A stretch of DNA of 64,000 nucleotides from Lichenihabitans psoromatis. Lineage in GTDB: Bacteria > Pseudomonadota > Alphaproteobacteria > Rhizobiales > Beijerinckiaceae. The translations under genes and the position numbers were made by a program. The stretch's first letter is position 1, and each line of letters starts with the position of its first letter. The stretch covers positions 806,001 to 870,000 of the forward strand of contig NZ_CP036515.1 in assembly GCF_004323635.1 (NCBI RefSeq). The letters run 5' to 3'. The notes beneath the pieces were generated by a model. It worked only from the letters and a program-made list of their open reading frames with translations. It ran no database searches and had not been told where the DNA came from. Of this stretch, positions 17,445 through 27,271 are shown one piece after another.

Positions 17445-17481
17445 TGGCAGCGCTGTCATATTTTTGATGACAGCGCTGCCA
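17445..17481. promoter_or_regulatory. paired LacI-type operators
   Basis: Two near-palindromic 14-mers, TGGCAGCGCTGTCA (17445-17458) and TGACAGCGCTGCCA (17468-17481), are exact reverse complements of each other with centres 23 bp apart, about two helical turns. Each has the central CG expected of LacI-family sites. Position between divergent lacI-type and ltnD-like genes supports control of both. Confidence 0.8.
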
Positions 17482-17582
17482 TGCCGTGCATTGATGGTGT
17501 GAGCGGGCCGCTAGAGCCTGTCGAGAGAGCGTGATCGCCCAGCGCGACACGCTCCGGGTCACGATCGCGGGGGACAATGCCG

Positions 17583-18506
17583 ATGAGCGGAACAGACGCG
17601 ATTGCCGTGATCGGCCTCGGCTCGATGGGCCTTGGAATCGGACTGTCGATCCTGAAGGCGTCCATGCCGGTCAGCGGCTTCGATCCCAATACGGACGCAC
17701 TCGGAAAATTTGCGGCCGCCGGCGGACGACCCGCGACAGATGCCGCGGATGCGGCACGGGATTCGGACATTGTGGTCGTCGTGGTCGTCAATGCGGCCCA
17801 GACCGAGACGGTTCTGTTCGGCGGCGGGGACCGCGAGGGCGCCGTTCACACGATGCGGCGAGGCGGTATCGTCATTTCATCGGCCACCATGGCGCCCGAG
17901 GATGCGCGCCGGCTTGGTCGGCGCTGCGCCGAAGCCGGCCTGCTTTACCTCGATGCGCCGATGAGTGGCGGCGTCGCACGCGCGGCAAACGGTGAGCTCA
18001 CGGTCATGGCCTCCGGCGCGCCGGACGCCTTCGCGCGAGCCGAACCGGTGCTTCAGGCTATCGCGAAAACCGTCTATCGCCTCGGCGACGAGCCCGGCAT
18101 CGGCGCGTCCTTCAAAATGGTCAATCAACTGCTGGCCGGGGTCCATATCGCGGCGGCTTGCGAGGCCATCACCTTTGCCAAGCGGCTGGGACTCGACCTC
18201 GATAAGGTCTTCGAAGTCATCACCGCCTCGGCTGGCAATTCCTGGATGTTCGAAAACCGCATCCCGCATGTGCTGTCCGGGGACTACAGCCCCGCCAGCG
18301 CGGTCGATATTTTTTCGAAGGATCTCGGCATCGTGGCCGATATGGGCCGCTCGGAGAAATTTCCGACGCCCCTGGCCGCCAACGCGCTGCAATTGTTTCT
18401 GATGACCTCGGCGGCCGGCATGGGGCGCGACGACGACGCGTCGGTGGCCCGAATGATCGCCAAGATGACCGGGCTCGACCTCCCCGGAATGACACCCACG
18501 ACCTGA
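17583..18506 (+). CDS. ltnD: L-threonate dehydrogenase-like NAD-dependent oxidoreductase
   Basis: A beta-hydroxyacid dehydrogenase of the 3-hydroxyisobutyrate dehydrogenase family, about 307 residues. Dinucleotide motif VIGLGSMGLGIG at the N-terminus, the substrate motif DAPMSGGVARA at about 123-133 and the catalytic-Lys segment GIGASFKMVNQLLAG at about 171-185. Given otnI, otnK and otnC later in the same operon, the best match is LtnD, which oxidises L-threonate to 2-oxo-tetronate. Both ATG 17577 and ATG 17583 are possible; the second has better spacing from the GGGGG at about 17569-17573. It is the first gene after the LacI operators. Confidence 0.8.
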   Translation: MSGTDAIAVIGLGSMGLGIGLSILKASMPVSGFDPNTDALGKFAAAGGRPATDAADAARDSDIVVVVVVNAAQTETVLFGGGDREGAVHTMRRGGIVISSATMAPEDARRLGRRCAEAGLLYLDAPMSGGVARAANGELTVMASGAPDAFARAEPVLQAIAKTVYRLGDEPGIGASFKMVNQLLAGVHIAAACEAITFAKRLGLDLDKVFEVITASAGNSWMFENRIPHVLSGDYSPASAVDIFSKDLGIVADMGRSEKFPTPLAANALQLFLMTSAAGMGRDDDASVARMIAKMTGLDLPGMTPTT

Positions 18507-18558
18507 TGCGGCAGACCGCCATCCACCAGAAAGGTGGAGGCTAGGGAGGAGAGACACC

Positions 18559-19557
18559 GTGCTCGAACGCCAAGCGACGGCCGTCCCGGTCGGCCCATCG
18601 CGCCTCAGCCTCGGCTGGACCGCCGTGCTAAAGGTGCGTGAATTGAACGTGCTGATGGCCCTCCTCCTGGTTGTGGCGCTCATCAGCTTCTCGACGCCCT
18701 ACTTCATGACGACCGACAACCTCATGGGCGTCTTCCGGTCGTTTTCGCTCATCGCCATCATGTCGATCGGCATGGTTATGGTCATCATCACGGGCGGCAT
18801 CGATCTGTCGGTCGGTTCGGTGATGGGGCTGTCGTCCCTCGTAACGGCGCTCGGCTTCCAGTCCGGCCTCCCGACGATCGTGTGCATCCTCGGCGGTTTG
18901 GTGACGGGCCTGCTGTTCGGCTTGTTCAACGGTGTGCTGATCACGGTCGTCCGGCTGCCGCCCTTCATCGCGACGCTCGGGTCGCTGAGCATCGGGCGCG
19001 GGCTGATGTACATCATCACGCATGGCGTACCGCTGACGCCGGATACTCCTGACATCTTCTCGCAGATTGGGCAGGGCTATGTCGGGCTGGTACCGATCCC
19101 GGTTGTCATCATGCTGGCCATGACGATCATCTTCTCGATCCTGATGCGGAAGACGCGGTTCGGACGGCACGTCTATGCCACGGGCGGGAACGAGTTGGCG
19201 GCGCGGCTCAGCGGCGTCAAGACGGCGCGCGTCAAGCTGCTGGTCTACATGCTGTCCGGCCTGATCGCTTCGATCGCCGGCGTCATCAGCTTCTCGCGTT
19301 ATCTGTCGGCCGAACCAGCCTCCGGCTTCGGCGCCGAACTCGACGTGATCGCGGCCGCCGCTATCGGAGGCGCGAGCCTGGCCGGCGGCGTCGGCAGCGT
19401 CGAAGGCGCGATCATCGGAGCGGCGCTCGCCGGCATCATCGCCAACGGCGTCGTGCTGATGAATATCGACACCTACGCCCAACAGGCCATCACCGGCGCC
19501 GTCATCCTGATCGCCGTGAGCCTCGACGTGTGGCGCAACAGAGCCAGAGGAGGCTAG
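18559..19557 (+). CDS. ABC sugar transporter permease (RbsC-like)
   Basis: A 332-residue inner-membrane permease of the ribose/autoinducer (CUT2) ABC family. It has about 8-10 membrane segments; the family signature GGIDLSVGSVMGLSS is at about 75-89 and the coupling region ATGGNELAARLSGV near 212. It starts with GTG after AGGGAGGAG at about 18544. It works with the binding protein at 19652 and the double ATPase at 20663 to import the sugar acid that the operon degrades; the ligand is inferred from the downstream enzymes. Confidence 0.9.
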   Translation: MLERQATAVPVGPSRLSLGWTAVLKVRELNVLMALLLVVALISFSTPYFMTTDNLMGVFRSFSLIAIMSIGMVMVIITGGIDLSVGSVMGLSSLVTALGFQSGLPTIVCILGGLVTGLLFGLFNGVLITVVRLPPFIATLGSLSIGRGLMYIITHGVPLTPDTPDIFSQIGQGYVGLVPIPVVIMLAMTIIFSILMRKTRFGRHVYATGGNELAARLSGVKTARVKLLVYMLSGLIASIAGVISFSRYLSAEPASGFGAELDVIAAAAIGGASLAGGVGSVEGAIIGAALAGIIANGVVLMNIDTYAQQAITGAVILIAVSLDVWRNRARGG

Positions 19558-19572
19558 GGCCGGGGGCAGCGG

Positions 19573-19592
19573 CACGACACGACACGACACGA
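19573..19592. repeat. pentanucleotide microsatellite (CACGA)4
   Basis: Four perfect tandem copies of CACGA lie in the 94-base gap between the permease and binding-protein genes. This is within the untranslated leader of the binding-protein gene. Confidence 0.85.
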
Positions 19593-19651
19593 CAGATCCA
19601 GACAACAATCCAAAAACGTCAAAGACCACAACGGGAAAAAAGGAAACGATC

Positions 19652-20602
19652 ATGACCAAGGTTTTGAATATTTCGCTTTCACTTGCGGCTGTGTTGGCCA
19701 TCCTACCCATCTGTGGCGCGCCTGCCGCGTTCGCGAAGGACGCCAAGGACATCACGATCGCGGTCGTGCCGAAAGTGGCAGTGCCGTTCTTCGACGATTG
19801 CAACAAGGGCGCCAGTGAAGAATCCAAGGCCCTCGGGGTCAACTACCAGTGGGTCGTGCCGCAGAACACGCAAGGCTCGACGCAGGTCAAGATCCTCGAA
19901 GATCTGATGAGCAAGAAGGTCGACGGCATCGCGATCTCGGTCAACGAGCCGAAGTCGGTGGAAGCCGTCATCAAGAAGGCCGTCGCCAGCGGCATCAAGG
20001 TGCTGACCTTCGACAGCGACAGCGCCAAAAGCGCGCGCAGCATGTATATTGGCACCAACAATGAATCCGCCGGCGCGACGATGGGCGAGTCCATGGCCAA
20101 AGCGCTCGACGGCAAGGGCGAAGTCGCCATCGTGACGGGTCAATTGGGTGCCTCGAACCTGAACGAGCGCATCACGGGCATCAAGAAGGCGCTGGCCAAA
20201 TATCCCGACATCAAGATCGTGGCGACCGAGGGCACCGACGACGATCTCGCGAAGGCCGTGTCGGTCGATGAGGCGCTTCTTCGCGGGCACCCGGGCCTCA
20301 AGGGCATCTTCGGGGTCAGCCAGGTCGGCGGTCCCTCGGTCGCCAAGGTCATGGACACCAAGGAGTTCGGGTCCAAGAAGGGCACCGTGAAGGTCTTCGC
20401 CTTCGACGATCTCCCCGATACCGTGAAGGGCGTCAAGGACGGCTTCATTCAGGGCATCATGGTCCAGCGGCCCGTGACAATGGGCAAGCTCGCGGTCGAA
20501 AATCTCGTCAACCAAGTCAACGGCACCGAGAAGGATCCGGCCAACATTGACACCGGCGTGACCGTGGTCAATGCCGCGAACCTCGATGGCTACACCAAGT
20601 AG
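19652..20602 (+). CDS. sugar ABC transporter substrate-binding protein (RbsB-like)
   Basis: A 316-residue periplasmic binding protein with a Sec signal peptide (about residues 1-25, ending GAPAAFAKD). The mature part has the two-lobed peripla_BP_4 layout: ITIAVVPKVAVPFFDDCNKG at the first strand, IAISVNEPKSVEAVIKKAV, GTNNESAGATMGESMAKAL and VFAFDDLPDTVKGVKDGF. It captures the substrate for the permease and ATPase flanking it. A GC-rich stem-loop follows the stop codon, which commonly stabilises binding-protein mRNA in such operons. Confidence 0.9.
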   Translation: MTKVLNISLSLAAVLAILPICGAPAAFAKDAKDITIAVVPKVAVPFFDDCNKGASEESKALGVNYQWVVPQNTQGSTQVKILEDLMSKKVDGIAISVNEPKSVEAVIKKAVASGIKVLTFDSDSAKSARSMYIGTNNESAGATMGESMAKALDGKGEVAIVTGQLGASNLNERITGIKKALAKYPDIKIVATEGTDDDLAKAVSVDEALLRGHPGLKGIFGVSQVGGPSVAKVMDTKEFGSKKGTVKVFAFDDLPDTVKGVKDGFIQGIMVQRPVTMGKLAVENLVNQVNGTEKDPANIDTGVTVVNAANLDGYTK

Positions 20603-20615
20603 CATCATCGGACCG

Positions 20616-20640
20616 GCCGGGGGTGCGCCCCCGGCTTTCT
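20616..20640 (+). terminator. intercistronic stem-loop after the binding-protein gene
   Basis: A perfect 8-bp GC stem (GCCGGGGG / CCCCCGGC) with loop TGCG and a TTTCT tail sits 13 bases after the stop codon and before the ATPase gene. It may attenuate read-through and raise the ratio of binding protein to ATPase. Confidence 0.65.
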
Positions 20641-20662
20641 CGGACCCGAGAAGTCAGCCTTC

Positions 20663-22165
20663 ATGCAACCTTTTCTCGAAATGCGCGACGTCTCGAAGAC
20701 CTTTCCGGGCGTGCGGGCGCTCGACAAGGTTGATCTCCAGGTGCGGCTCGGCGAAGTCCACGCCTTGGCGGGTGAGAATGGCGCGGGCAAGAGCACGCTG
20801 ATGAAGATCATGACCGGGGTCTACAAGGCCGACCCCGGCGGGACGATTTTGATCGAGGGCAAGCCCGTCGAGATCACCGATGCGGTGCATGCGCGCTCGC
20901 TCGGCATCAGCATCATCTACCAGGAGCTCTCCATGGTGGAGAACCTGACGGTCGCCGAGAACATCTTCCTGTCGCGCGAGCCGCTGCGCCGTAGCGGGTT
21001 CCTCGACAAGGAGCGTATGAATCGCGAAGCCCGAGCGGTGCTGGCGACGCTCGACATGGCCATTGCGCCGACGACGCCCGTCGCCGACCTCAGCATCGGT
21101 CAGAAGCAGATGATCGAGATCGCCAAGGCGATCTCCTATCGATCCAAGATCATCATCATGGACGAGCCGACCGCCTCGCTCAGCCACCACGAGGCCGTCA
21201 CGTTGATCGGGCTTATTCGCGCTTTGCGCCAACAGGGTATCGGGATCGTCTACATCACGCACCGGCTCGACGAAATCTTCGAGATCGCCGACCGTGTCAC
21301 GATCCTGCGCGACGGCAGTACGGTCGATTCCCTGCCGATCGCGGCCGTAACCCGCGACATCCTGGTCCGCAAGATGGTGGACCGGGAGTTAAGCCAACTC
21401 TACGGCATCCACTCGTCCTCGGCCACGTCGCAGGAATTGATCCGCGTCAGCGGCCTCACCCTGAAGGAGCCTCGCCCGCATCAGGCCAAGGTGAAGGACA
21501 TCGATTTCACCCTCCACAAAGGCGAGGTGTTGGGGTTCTTCGGTCTCATCGGGTCCGGCCGGACCGAGATCATGGAGATGATCTTCGGCATGCGGCCTTC
21601 GACCGGCCGCATCAGCATCGACGGGGCCGATGTCGCGATCAAAGAGCCGGCCGATGCGATCGCGCTCGGGATCGGCTTCGTCACGGAGGACCGTAAGGAG
21701 CAGGGGCTCGTGCTCGGGATGACGGTCCGCGAGAATTTCAGCCTGACCCATCTTGAGGCCTATTCGCCGTATTTCTTCGTCGACCGAACCCGCGAAACCG
21801 AGCGGTGCCGCGATTTCGTGACATCGCTCGGGATCAAGACGCCCTCGACCGAGCAGCGCGTCAACAATCTCAGCGGCGGTAACCAGCAAAAGATCGTGAT
21901 CGCCAAATGGGTGGCACGCTCGCCCAAGATTCTCATTGTCGACGAGCCGACGCGGGGCATCGACATCGGAGCCAAGGCCGAGGTTCATGCGTTGCTCGGA
22001 CGTCTCGCTCGCGACGGAATGGGCGTGATCGTGATCTCGTCCGATCTCCCCGAAGTGCTGGCCGTCAGCGATCGGGTCGTCGTGATCAAGGATGGGCGGG
22101 TCAGCCGCGTGGTCGAGCGGGCCGACGCCTCGCAGGAAAGCATCATGGAAGCGGCGACGGCTTGA
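20663..22165 (+). CDS. sugar ABC transporter ATP-binding protein (RbsA-like)
   Basis: A 500-residue double ATPase of the CUT2 family. The first domain has Walker [12 protein letters not shown] near residue 40, signature [14 protein letters not shown] and Walker [13 protein letters not shown]; the second has a degenerate Walker A ([13 protein letters not shown]), signature [14 protein letters not shown] and Walker [13 protein letters not shown]. It drives transport through the permease at 18559. It lies 60 bases after the binding-protein gene, past the stem-loop, in the same operon. Confidence 0.93.
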   Translation: MQPFLEMRDVSKTFPGVRALDKVDLQVRLGEVHALAGENGAGKSTLMKIMTGVYKADPGGTILIEGKPVEITDAVHARSLGISIIYQELSMVENLTVAENIFLSREPLRRSGFLDKERMNREARAVLATLDMAIAPTTPVADLSIGQKQMIEIAKAISYRSKIIIMDEPTASLSHHEAVTLIGLIRALRQQGIGIVYITHRLDEIFEIADRVTILRDGSTVDSLPIAAVTRDILVRKMVDRELSQLYGIHSSSATSQELIRVSGLTLKEPRPHQAKVKDIDFTLHKGEVLGFFGLIGSGRTEIMEMIFGMRPSTGRISIDGADVAIKEPADAIALGIGFVTEDRKEQGLVLGMTVRENFSLTHLEAYSPYFFVDRTRETERCRDFVTSLGIKTPSTEQRVNNLSGGNQQKIVIAKWVARSPKILIVDEPTRGIDIGAKAEVHALLGRLARDGMGVIVISSDLPEVLAVSDRVVVIKDGRVSRVVERADASQESIMEAATA

Positions 22166-22197
22166 GCCGCGCCGCCGACACAGACAGGGGAGCACAC

Positions 22198-23115
22198 ATG
22201 GCCAAAAATATCGTTTTCACCGGCGGCAGCGGCAAAGCCGGGCGGCACGTCGTCCAATATCTCGTCGAGCACGGCTACAACGTGCTGAATCTCGACACCA
22301 AGCCGCTCGACAATCCGAAGGTCAGAACCCTGATCACGGACATCACCGATTCCGGCCAGGTGTTCAATGCGCTGACCAGCACGCTCGAATTGCACGAATT
22401 CGCGCCCTCGCTGCGGGCCCCGAAGATCGACGCCGTCGTCCATTTCGCTGCGATCCCCCGCATCATGATCGTGCCCGACAACGAGGTGTTCCGCATCAAC
22501 ACGATGGGGACCTACGCGATCGTCGAGGCAGCCGAAAAGCTCGGCATTCGCAAGACCATCATCGCCTCGTCGGAAACGACCTACGGGCTCGTTTTCGCCA
22601 ATGAGCCGCGCGACCCGGCCTATTTCCCGCTCGATGAAGACTATCCGGTCAATCCGATGGACAGCTACGCTTTGTCCAAGATCTGCAACGAGCGGACCGC
22701 TCATGCCTTCCAGCAGCGCACCGGCTCCGACATCTATGCGATCCGCATCGGCAATGTGATCGAGCCGCATGAATATGCCAACTTCCCGGCCTTCTTCGCC
22801 GATCCCGCCTTCCGCAAACGCATCGCCTGGAGCTACATCGACGCGCGCGACCTCGGCGAGATTATCCGGCTCAGCATCGAGACGGATGGTCTTGGCTTCC
22901 AGATCTTCAACGCGGCGCAGAACGATTGTTCCTCCGACCTGCCGACCGCCGAACTGCTCAAGCGCTACTACCCCAACGTGCCGGTGAAGCGCCCCCTCGG
23001 TGAGTATGAATCGCTGATGTCGAACAAGAAGACCCGCGAGATGCTGGGCTTCGAAGAGCAACATAATTGGCGCAAATACGTGTCGGCCTCCGCCCTGCAA
23101 GGACGCCAGCCATGA
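22198..23115 (+). CDS. NAD-dependent epimerase/dehydratase-family oxidoreductase
   Basis: A 305-residue extended short-chain dehydrogenase: NAD motif [13 protein letters not shown] at the N-terminus, FAAIPRIM near residue 85, a Ser at SSETTYG and the YALSK catalytic pair near 160. D-erythronate dehydrogenase (DenD) and uronate dehydrogenases belong to this superfamily, so with otnIKC in the operon an oxidation of a second tetronate or of an aldose precursor is likely; I do not assign a precise reaction. The start at 22198 is preceded by AGGGGAG; a longer in-frame ORF overlapping the ATPase gene is a shadow. It overlaps the next gene by ATGA. Confidence 0.78.
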   Translation: MAKNIVFTGGSGKAGRHVVQYLVEHGYNVLNLDTKPLDNPKVRTLITDITDSGQVFNALTSTLELHEFAPSLRAPKIDAVVHFAAIPRIMIVPDNEVFRINTMGTYAIVEAAEKLGIRKTIIASSETTYGLVFANEPRDPAYFPLDEDYPVNPMDSYALSKICNERTAHAFQQRTGSDIYAIRIGNVIEPHEYANFPAFFADPAFRKRIAWSYIDARDLGEIIRLSIETDGLGFQIFNAAQNDCSSDLPTAELLKRYYPNVPVKRPLGEYESLMSNKKTREMLGFEEQHNWRKYVSASALQGRQP

Positions 23116-24005
23116 AGGAGAAGATCGGGTTCATCGGCCTCGGCCTCATGGGGCACGGCATCGCCAAGAACATCATCGAGAAAGGATGGCCGCTCGCGGT
23201 CCTGGCGCATCGCAAGCGCGACGCGATCGACGACCTCAAGCAGCGCGGCGCAACCGAGGTGACCTCACCGCGCGCCTTGGCCGATGCCTGCGACGTGGTT
23301 CTGCTCTGCGTCACCGGCTCGCCGCAAGTCGAGGCCGTGATCGAGGGCGAGAACGGGCTGGCCTCTGCCGGTAAGCCGCTGCTGATCATCGATTGCTCGA
23401 CCGCCGAGCCGGCGTCCACGATCCGGCTCGCCGCGAGCCTCGCGCCGCGCGGCATTACGCTGATCGACGCGCCCCTGAGCAGGACGCCGAAAGACGCATG
23501 GGAGGGCACACTCGACGTGATGGTCGGGGGCGCAGACGATGCCGTCGCGCGGGCTCGGCCGATCCTGGAGGCCTTCGCGGGCCGCATCGTGCCGACCGGG
23601 CCGGTCGGCACCGGACATACGATGAAGCTGCTGAACAACTTCCTGTCGATGGGATACGCGGCGCTCTACTCCGAAGCGCTGATGATCGGCGCGAAGGCGG
23701 GACTGACCCCGCAGGTGTTCGACAGCGTCATCCAGAACGGGCGCATGGACTGCGCCTTCTATCAAACCTTCCGGCGCTACGTGATCGAGCGGGACCCGAA
23801 TGCCCACAAGTTCACCATCGCCAACGCCCATAAAGACGTGACCTATCTGGCCGGCTTCGCGCAGGCACTCGGGGTCGCCAATCCTGTGGGTGCGGCGGTG
23901 CGCAACAGCTTTGCGCTCGCGGTCGGCGCCGGCCACGGCGAAGATTATGTGCCGATGCTGTCGGACATCGTCGCGACAATGAACGGAACGTCACTGACAA
24001 AATGA
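23112..24005 (+). CDS. second 3-hydroxyisobutyrate dehydrogenase-family oxidoreductase
   Basis: A 297-residue beta-hydroxyacid dehydrogenase paralogous to the first gene of the operon. NAD motif [14 protein letters not shown], substrate loop [14 protein letters not shown] (the usual GG is replaced by R-T, which may change substrate choice) and the Lys region [16 protein letters not shown]. The start overlaps the previous stop by ATGA. Two enzymes of this family in one operon suggest two stereoisomers or two steps of the same pathway. Likely substrates are four-carbon or branched sugar acids, by context only. Confidence 0.8.
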   Translation: MKEKIGFIGLGLMGHGIAKNIIEKGWPLAVLAHRKRDAIDDLKQRGATEVTSPRALADACDVVLLCVTGSPQVEAVIEGENGLASAGKPLLIIDCSTAEPASTIRLAASLAPRGITLIDAPLSRTPKDAWEGTLDVMVGGADDAVARARPILEAFAGRIVPTGPVGTGHTMKLLNNFLSMGYAALYSEALMIGAKAGLTPQVFDSVIQNGRMDCAFYQTFRRYVIERDPNAHKFTIANAHKDVTYLAGFAQALGVANPVGAAVRNSFALAVGAGHGEDYVPMLSDIVATMNGTSLTK

Positions 24006-24060
24006 CGCCGGCCGGGCCGGCCATAAGGCCGTCACCGCGCACTCTCAGGGAGGATTATCG

Positions 24061-25119
24061 ATGATGTTATCACGAACGATCGCGGCCAGTTTGGCCGTTC
24101 TGGCAAGCTGCTCGGTGGCGGCGCGGGCAGATGATGCCGCGCTCGCTCCTCTGAAAGTTCCGGCCAAGACGCTGCAGATCCCGACGGCCGATATCAGCCC
24201 GGAGATGCAGAAGTTCATCGGCGCGCCGCTCAATCCGGGTTGGGATTTCCACCCCAAGACCGGTGAGGAATGGCGCGCGATGGCCGATAAGATCGCGGCC
24301 GGCGTCGTACCGGGCCTCCCCGCCATGGAGGCGCGCATGCACGTCAAGGTCGAGCCATCGACGATCGACGGCGTGCGCGTCTTTATCGTGACGCCGGACG
24401 AGATGCCGGCCGAGAACAAGGACAAGGTGATCGTCCACGTTCACGGCGGCTGCTACGTCTATTTTCCCGGCGCATCAGGCACCACGGAAGCCATCATGAT
24501 GGCCGGGTTCGGTCATTATAAGGTGATCGCTGTCGACTATCGCATGCCTCCCGAAGCCTATTTCCCAGCCGCGCTCGACGATGCGATGACGGTCTATAAA
24601 TCGGTGCTGAAGACCACCGATCCCAAGAACGTCGGCATCATCGGTACGTCGGCAGGCGGCGCGCTGACGCTCGAAATGGTCGTCAAGGCCAAGCAGGACA
24701 ATCTGCCGATGCCCGGCGCCATCGCACCCGGCACGCCGATGGCGGATGTGACCAAGACGGGCGATAGCTTCTACACGAACGAATTTGTCGACAATGTCCT
24801 GGTCTCACCGAACGGGTTTTGCGACGATGCCGCCGCCTTCTACGCCCATGGCCACGACATGAAGGATCCACTGCTCTCGCCCGTCAATGCCGACATGAGC
24901 GGCTTCCCGCCCGCGATCCTGACCACGGGGACGCGCGATCAGTTGCTCAGCAACACCGTGCGGGTCCATCGCAAGCTGCGCCGCGCCGGCGTCGAGGCGG
25001 ACCTCAACGTCTATGAGGGCGAGTCCCACGCGCAATATCAGTTCGACGACCGCGTGCCCGAGACCAAGGAAGCCTTCGGGGACATCACGGCCTTTTTCGG
25101 CAAGCATCTCGGACATTGA
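24061..25119 (+). CDS. secreted alpha/beta hydrolase, HSL-like
   Basis: A 352-residue esterase-like protein with a signal peptide (MMLSRTIAASLAVLASCSV, cleavage near ARA-DD), so it probably acts in the periplasm. After a 100-residue N-terminal region comes HVHGGCYVYFPG (oxyanion hole), IIGTSAGGALTLEM with the nucleophile Ser near residue 200, an acid in TTGTRDQLL and a His in EGESHAQYQF. It sits inside the sugar-acid operon, 55 bases after the second dehydrogenase. This suggests it frees the imported acid from an ester or opens a lactone, but the substrate is inferred only. Confidence 0.82.
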   Translation: MMLSRTIAASLAVLASCSVAARADDAALAPLKVPAKTLQIPTADISPEMQKFIGAPLNPGWDFHPKTGEEWRAMADKIAAGVVPGLPAMEARMHVKVEPSTIDGVRVFIVTPDEMPAENKDKVIVHVHGGCYVYFPGASGTTEAIMMAGFGHYKVIAVDYRMPPEAYFPAALDDAMTVYKSVLKTTDPKNVGIIGTSAGGALTLEMVVKAKQDNLPMPGAIAPGTPMADVTKTGDSFYTNEFVDNVLVSPNGFCDDAAAFYAHGHDMKDPLLSPVNADMSGFPPAILTTGTRDQLLSNTVRVHRKLRRAGVEADLNVYEGESHAQYQFDDRVPETKEAFGDITAFFGKHLGH

Positions 25120-25179
25120 CGAACGGCGGGTGCGCCGACTTTGGCGCGCCCGCGATATCTCTCATCTTCAGGGTGCCCC

Positions 25180-25974
25180 ATGCTGCGCTTCTCCGCCAAT
25201 CTCGGTTTTCTCTGGCCAGACCGGCCGTTGCTCGACCGGATCGACGCGGCGGCCCGGGCCGGTTTTAAGGCGATCGAGTTGCATTGGCCCTATGATGTGC
25301 CGGCGCGCGACGTGAAAGCCCGCTGCCTCGAGCACGGGCTGGTCTTGCTCGGCATCAACACGGTTCGAGGCAACGTCGCCGCGGGCGAGAACGGGCTCGG
25401 CGCACTTGCGGGTCGCGAAACCGAGTTCCAGGCCTCGGTGGATCAATCGATCGCCTATGTGGTCGAAGCGGGCGGCACCGCAATCCATTGCATGGCCGGG
25501 GTGGTCCCGCCGGACCAGCGCGCAGCGGCGCGCGACGTCTTCATCGCCAATCTGCGCGCTGCCTCCGCCAAAGCCGAGCCGCACGGCGTGACATTGCTGC
25601 TGGAGCCGCTCAATCCGCGCGATGCGCCCGGCTATTTCTATTCCACCGCCGCCGCGGGGGCCGCGATCATCGAGGCGACCGGCCGCGCCAACATCAAGCT
25701 GATGTTCGATTGCTATCATGTTGGGTCGAACGAGGGCGACGTGCTCGGCAATCTGGAGCGCTTCCTCCCGGTCATCGGTCATGTGCAGATCGCGGCGGTG
25801 CCAAGCCGGGCCGAACCCGACCTGGGCGATCTCGACTATCGCGACGTCTTCGCGGCCCTCAATCGCTTGCCTTATGCAGGGTGGACCGGCGCAGAATACA
25901 AGCCCGCCGCCGATACCGATGCGGGGTTGGGCTGGCCACAGGCACTCGGCGTCTCGCTCGGCCAGACCGCCTGA
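25180..25974 (+). CDS. otnI: 2-oxo-tetronate isomerase / hydroxypyruvate isomerase family
   Basis: A 264-residue TIM-barrel protein of the hydroxypyruvate isomerase family (MLRFSANLGFLWPDRPLLDR at the start is typical). Conserved metal/substrate residues are seen in IELHWPYD, LLLEPLNPRD, LMFDCYHVG and VQIAAVPSRAEPDLGD. In tetronate catabolism OtnI converts 2-oxo-tetronate to 3-oxo-tetronate, the substrate of OtnK encoded next. The start at 25180 matches the family N-terminus; the in-frame ATG-less extension upstream is ignored. It is 28 bases before otnK. Confidence 0.88.
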   Translation: MLRFSANLGFLWPDRPLLDRIDAAARAGFKAIELHWPYDVPARDVKARCLEHGLVLLGINTVRGNVAAGENGLGALAGRETEFQASVDQSIAYVVEAGGTAIHCMAGVVPPDQRAAARDVFIANLRAASAKAEPHGVTLLLEPLNPRDAPGYFYSTAAAGAAIIEATGRANIKLMFDCYHVGSNEGDVLGNLERFLPVIGHVQIAAVPSRAEPDLGDLDYRDVFAALNRLPYAGWTGAEYKPAADTDAGLGWPQALGVSLGQTA

Positions 25975-26002
25975 GCATCGCACCTGATCGAGGAGATGAA
26001 CG

Positions 26003-27271
26003 ATGCTTCTGGGCTGTATTGCGGATGACCTGACCGGCGCGACGGACCTGTCGCTCACGCTGACGCAGGAAGGGCTCCGCACCGTCCAATGCACCGGCCT
26101 GCCGTCCCCGGCCCTCAACCTCACCGGCATCGACGCGCTGGTGATCGCCCTCAAGTCGCGCTCCATCCCGGCCGCCGACGCGGTGTCGCAATCGGTAGCG
26201 GCCGCGCAAAGCCTGCGCGCCCTCGAGGCGCGTCAGCTTCTCTTTAAATATTGCTCGACCTTCGATTCGACCGACGAGGGCAATATCGGACCTGTCGCCG
26301 AGGCGCTGCTGGCGTTCGTCGGCGGCGGCCAGACGATCGCCTGCCCGGCCTTTCCACGCGCCGGACGCACCATCTATGCGGGACAGCTTTTTGTGAACGG
26401 CGTGCCGCTCAGCGAAAGCCCGATGAAAGACCATCCGCTCAATCCCATGCATGACAGCGACCTTCGGCGCGTGCTCGGCCGCCAGTCCCGGCAAGCCGTC
26501 GGACTGATCGGCTTTTCCGATGTCGCGGCGGGACCGGACGGCATCGCCAAAGCGCTGGCTCGCGAAGCGCGCGAGGGGCGTCCACTGTCGATCGTCGACG
26601 CGCTGACGGACCAGCATCTGCGGGACATCGGGGCCGCGATTGTCAACCTGCCTCTCGTGACCGGCGGATCGGGCATCGCCATGGGGCTGCCGGCGGCCTA
26701 TCTGGCGGCCGGTCTCATCGACACGCTGACACCGCCACCGCGCACCATGGCGGCGCCGGCGGGGCGGGCCGCGATCCTGGCCGGCTCTTGCTCGGCCGCG
26801 ACGCGGGGACAGGTCGCGGCTGCGGTCGAGGCCGGCGTTCCGACGTTCCGGCTGGATGCCGGGCAATTGGCGGATGGGCATCAGTCGGTGACCCATGTGC
26901 TCGACTGGGTGGACCAGCAGGCCGGCCCCCAACCGATTCTGATCTATTCGAGCGCCGACCCCGACGTCGTTCGCGACACTCAGGCGCGGCTCGGACGCGA
27001 CGCCGCCGGCGCCCTGGTCGAACATGCCATCGCCGACATCGCCCTCGGCCTGCAGCAGCGCGGCTTCACGCGGCTGCTCGTCGCGGGCGGCGAGACCTCG
27101 GGCGCTGTGGTCCAGGCACTCGGCGCACAAGCTTTGGCGATCGGTCCAGAGATCGACCCCGGCGTGCCATGGACCCGGACGCTCGATGGTGTCCCGATGG
27201 CGCTGGCGCTCAAATCAGGAAATTTCGGCACACCGGATTTCTTCCTCAAGGCCTGGAGCAGCTTGACATGA
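26003..27271 (+). CDS. otnK: 3-oxo-tetronate kinase (four-carbon acid sugar kinase)
   Basis: A 422-residue kinase of the former DUF1537 family. The N-terminal domain begins LLGCIADDLTGATDLSLTL, the sugar-acid site includes KYCSTFDSTDEGNIGP and CPAFPRAGRTIYAGQLFVNG, and the C-terminal nucleotide domain has LAGSCSAATRGQ and LLVAGGETSGAVVQAL. It phosphorylates 3-oxo-tetronate at O4 with ATP. A GAGGAG ribosome binding site precedes 26003. Its stop overlaps the start of the aldolase gene by ATGA. Confidence 0.93.
   Translation: MLLGCIADDLTGATDLSLTLTQEGLRTVQCTGLPSPALNLTGIDALVIALKSRSIPAADAVSQSVAAAQSLRALEARQLLFKYCSTFDSTDEGNIGPVAEALLAFVGGGQTIACPAFPRAGRTIYAGQLFVNGVPLSESPMKDHPLNPMHDSDLRRVLGRQSRQAVGLIGFSDVAAGPDGIAKALAREAREGRPLSIVDALTDQHLRDIGAAIVNLPLVTGGSGIAMGLPAAYLAAGLIDTLTPPPRTMAAPAGRAAILAGSCSAATRGQVAAAVEAGVPTFRLDAGQLADGHQSVTHVLDWVDQQAGPQPILIYSSADPDVVRDTQARLGRDAAGALVEHAIADIALGLQQRGFTRLLVAGGETSGAVVQALGAQALAIGPEIDPGVPWTRTLDGVPMALALKSGNFGTPDFFLKAWSSLT

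Noticed and set aside
19573..19592. CRISPR-like or direct-repeat array
   Set aside because: The 5-bp tandem repeat has no spacers and only four copies; it is a microsatellite.
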